Positions 50,447 to 52,425 of a stretch of 52,425 nucleotides of DNA are shown one piece after another. Position numbers and translations under genes: made by a program. How positions within the stretch are numbered: the first letter of the stretch is position 1; each line of letters opens with the position of its first letter. The notes under the pieces were generated by a model. That model had not been told where the DNA came from and searched no databases. It saw only the letters and a program-made list of their open reading frames with translations. The DNA is from Candidatus Hydrogenedentota bacterium (GTDB lineage: Bacteria > Hydrogenedentota > Hydrogenedentia > Hydrogenedentales > JAEUWI01): the NCBI GenBank assembly GCA_019637335.1, contig JAHBVV010000040.1, forward strand, positions 1 to 52,425. The letters run 5' to 3'.

Positions 50447-51862
50447 CTACATCTCAAATGGCAACTTCCCCGCCGCCGCGCTGCGCGCCGCCAGTTTTCC
50501 CGCCGCTTCCCCCATCGGCACGGCGTTCCCCGTCACGCGGTAGCTCGAGTGCGCCAGGAAATCCCCGCTGATGCACCGGCCCGCCATGAGCAGGTTGTCC
50601 ACATCCTTCGACATCAGCGCGCGCAGCGGAATGTCGTACGGCTTCACCTTAAGGCCATGGTTCGAATAGCCCAGATCCTTCCCCACCTCCTTCGTCAGCG
50701 CGTGCACATCCACCGAAAACTTCACCTGGCAGACCGCGTCCTCGTGCGAACGCCCCTCCCGAAGGTCGTCCGCCGTCACGGTGTAGCGCCCCGCGATCCG
50801 ACGCGCCTCGCGAATACCGATCTGCTCCGCCGTCGCCACGAGCGAAATATCCGCCCAGGGCCCGCCCGCCTTCCGCAACGCCCGCACGATCGCGTAGACC
50901 TCGCGCCGCGCGCGGATCGTCGCTTCCGTCACCGCGTCCGGGTCAAAGGCCGGAACCCCGTACTCGTGGTTCGCCATGAGCGCATAGAGGCCCTCGTGGA
51001 TGTGGAAGAGCGAGGGGCTCGCGTAGGACGGATGCTGTCCCTGCGCCTTCAGCAATTCAAGCAGCTGTTTCTTCGCGTCCGTCCCGCCGCGGTTGATGTA
51101 GGGCGCCACGGCCTCGGCCTCGATCCCCGTCACCAGCGCCATCAGGCTCATCGGCTGGCACAGGCAGCTCTCGTCGATGCCCACGTCAAACGCACACCCC
51201 GCCTGCGCGCCGAGGTCCCCGTCCCCTGTGCAATCGATGTAATTCGCGGCGGTCCACGCCTCCCGCCCCGCCTTGGACTCCGTCACCACCGCCGCAAGCC
51301 GGCGCCCGTCGCGGATAGCCCCCACCACGCGCGTGTGCAGCCGAATCGCAATCCCCGCCTCTTCGCACATCTCCTCCAGCGCCACCTTCATCATCTCCGG
51401 TTCGTACGTGAACTTCCGCGTGGGCGGCGCATTGCCCATCGATTCCAGGCGGGCCTCGATCTCGGCCATGATCCCGTCCTTGTTGCCGTAATCCAGGATG
51501 TTGCAGAGCATCCCCGCGGTCCAGACCCCGCCCAGACACCCGTTTACCTCCAGGATCCCCGTTTTCGCGCCCGAACGCGCCGAGGCCAGCGCCGCCGCGA
51601 CTCCCGCGGGACCGCCGCCGCAGACCAGCACGTCGAAAGCCGCGCGCAAGGGTACCTGACGGCCGTCCTCGCGCAACAGGTCCCCATCGTTGGAAAGCGT
51701 CCCCGACGTACGGTTGACGCGACCCTCCTTGTTTGGCCCGGCAACCAACGGCGTGTCGGATTCGCCCTGCGCCGCCACCGCGCCGCCCGCCGCCAGCGCG
51801 GGTATCGCCGCCATGCCCCTGAGCCAGCTTCGCCGGTTGATCCGGGTGTCCTTCTTCATCAT
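50447..51862 (-). CDS. Tat-exported FAD-dependent oxidoreductase
   Basis: The 471-aa protein begins with a twin-arginine signal (INRRSWLRGMAAIPALAAGG) and has the FAD-binding motif DVLVCGGGPAGVAAALASAR. The GCLGGVWTAGMLCNILDYGN segment and the YIDCTGDGDLGAQAG motif mark the FAD_oxidored family, which is common in polysaccharide-degrading Planctomycetes-like bacteria. The C-terminus has NLLMAGRCISGDFLAHSSYR. The substrate is unknown; an exported flavoprotein could oxidise sugars or sugar-derived acids. ATG 51862 has AAGGAG upstream at a relaxed distance; the next codon is also ATG. Its stop TAG lies in a REP hairpin unit. Confidence 0.9.
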   Translation of the reverse strand: MMKKDTRINRRSWLRGMAAIPALAAGGAVAAQGESDTPLVAGPNKEGRVNRTSGTLSNDGDLLREDGRQVPLRAAFDVLVCGGGPAGVAAALASARSGAKTGILEVNGCLGGVWTAGMLCNILDYGNKDGIMAEIEARLESMGNAPPTRKFTYEPEMMKVALEEMCEEAGIAIRLHTRVVGAIRDGRRLAAVVTESKAGREAWTAANYIDCTGDGDLGAQAGCAFDVGIDESCLCQPMSLMALVTGIEAEAVAPYINRGGTDAKKQLLELLKAQGQHPSYASPSLFHIHEGLYALMANHEYGVPAFDPDAVTEATIRARREVYAIVRALRKAGGPWADISLVATAEQIGIREARRIAGRYTVTADDLREGRSHEDAVCQVKFSVDVHALTKEVGKDLGYSNHGLKVKPYDIPLRALMSKDVDNLLMAGRCISGDFLAHSSYRVTGNAVPMGEAAGKLAARSAAAGKLPFEM

Positions 51863-51964
51863 TGCCCGTTCTCCTTCCGCCGCTACGCGGTGTCCCCGCG
51901 CGCATGCCCTTCACGCGCACCGGGCCACCCTACCACAGCCCGGCAGGCAATAAAAGCCGCCCGC
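51863..51964. other. Upstream region of the FAD oxidoreductase gene
   Basis: A short GC-rich region with no clear promoter lies between the start codon and the repeat array. No gene is seen from here to the end of the window. Confidence 0.5.
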
Positions 51965-52425
51965 GACCTCAGGCCAATCGCGTTGAAACCGGATCATTTC
52001 TGATGGGCGTAATCTGGTGACGATTCGGAAGCTTGAATCAAGGAAAGTGAGCGTGTTGGAGCGCCGGCATCCCTGCCGGCAAGATCCGGAATTCGCCACA
52101 GGCGAAATACCGGCGCCCTGCGGACCTCAAGGAAATCACATGTAAACCCGATCATTTCGGATGGGCGTAAACTGGCGACGATTCGGAAGCTTGAATCAAG
52201 GAAAGTGAGCGTGTTGGAGCGCCGGCATCCCTGCCGGCAAGGTCCGGGATTCGCCACAGGCGAAATACCGGCGCCCTGCGGCCCTCAAGGAAATCACATG
52301 TAAACCGGATCATTTCGGATGGGCGTAATCTGGTGACGATTCGGAAGCTTGAATCAAGGAAAGTGAGCGTGTTGGAGCGCCGGCATCCCTGCCGGCAAGG
52401 TCCGGAATTCGCCACAGGCGATATG
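51965..52425. repeat. 158-bp tandem repeat array, cut by the window end
   Basis: The word ATCATTTC recurs at 51993, 52151 and 52309, giving an exact 158-bp period; the third unit is cut off after about 119 bp. Each unit carries GTGAGCGTGTTGGAGC, the GCCGGCATCCCTGCCGGC hairpin and TTCGCCACAGGCGAA. These also occur in the MITE-like element at 16276, whose right-hand complementary arm is missing here. Frames of about 87 codons run through the repeats on the minus strand but only mirror the period, so I do not call them genes. Confidence 0.85.

Noticed and set aside
51994-52415. Three similar ~62-87-codon minus-strand frames (MANSGPCRQGC type)
   Set aside because: They are read through the 158-bp array and differ only where units differ; no start signal is present.
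1-52425. tRNA or rRNA genes
   Set aside because: I looked for TPsiC-arm and anticodon-arm patterns and for conserved rRNA words and found none that fold convincingly. A tRNAscan-SE/Infernal run would settle this.

Overview
The window reads as chromosomal DNA from a GC-rich, Gram-negative-type, uncultivated-style bacterium. It carries DUF1501 and PSD1/planctomycete-cytochrome proteins, two formylglycine-type sulfatases, a Tat-exported Gfo/Idh/MocA oxidoreductase, a PVC-type heme/dehydrogenase protein and a GH2 glycosidase. This repertoire is typical of Planctomycetota, Verrucomicrobiota, Lentisphaerota and Candidatus Hydrogenedentota. I favour Hydrogenedentota-like, but no rRNA or full marker set is present, so this is inference.

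Layout. 1-2445: repeat-rich DNA with two decayed REP-associated tyrosine transposases (RAYTs) and one small membrane-protein gene behind a near-consensus promoter. 2446-7504 (-): a DUF1501 plus PSD1/DUF1549/DUF1553 pair. 7505-8059: dispersed repeats. 8060-12290: TSUP transporter, CoA-disulfide reductase/rhodanese fusion, SixA phosphatase and glutaryl-CoA-type dehydrogenase. 12395-15662: a 78-aa protein, a pentapeptide-repeat protein, a 42-aa lysine-rich protein and a GPH sugar symporter. 15663-16509: repeats and a 232-bp element with perfect 22-bp terminal inverted repeats. 16510-21300: cytochrome P450 divergent from a CHASE/PAS hybrid histidine kinase. 21527-28372: DUF4405 protein, sulfatase, MetE-like methyltransferase, nucleotidyltransferase, OPA-type transporter and a Phd/VapC-like toxin-antitoxin pair. 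28551-34351: Gfo/Idh/MocA oxidoreductase, SNase, sulfatase and GH2. 34411-43457: response regulator, acyl-ACP desaturase, K+-dependent-type pyrophosphatase, the rnc-fabF-acpP cluster with two small membrane proteins, and an M24-like protein. 43458-44465: a 150-bp tandem array. 44466-49487: a 1673-aa ceramidase-like/LamG/dehydrogenase/cytochrome fusion. 49484-50446: an apparently intact RAYT flanked by its own GTAG-headed REP hairpins. 50447-51862: Tat-exported FAD oxidoreductase. 51965-52425: a 158-bp tandem array running off the end.

The exported proteins fit a lifestyle of degrading sulfated or complex carbohydrate, with GPH and OPA transporters for uptake. acpP, fabF and the desaturase form a lipid-synthesis neighbourhood. 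The most distinctive material is non-coding: a complete RAYT/REP module whose hairpins start on the stop codons of both neighbouring genes, two RAYT relics (one with palindromes in place of its catalytic core), a MITE-like element whose core reappears in the right-hand array, and several other hairpin repeat families. No tRNA, rRNA, CRISPR array or replication origin was recognised.
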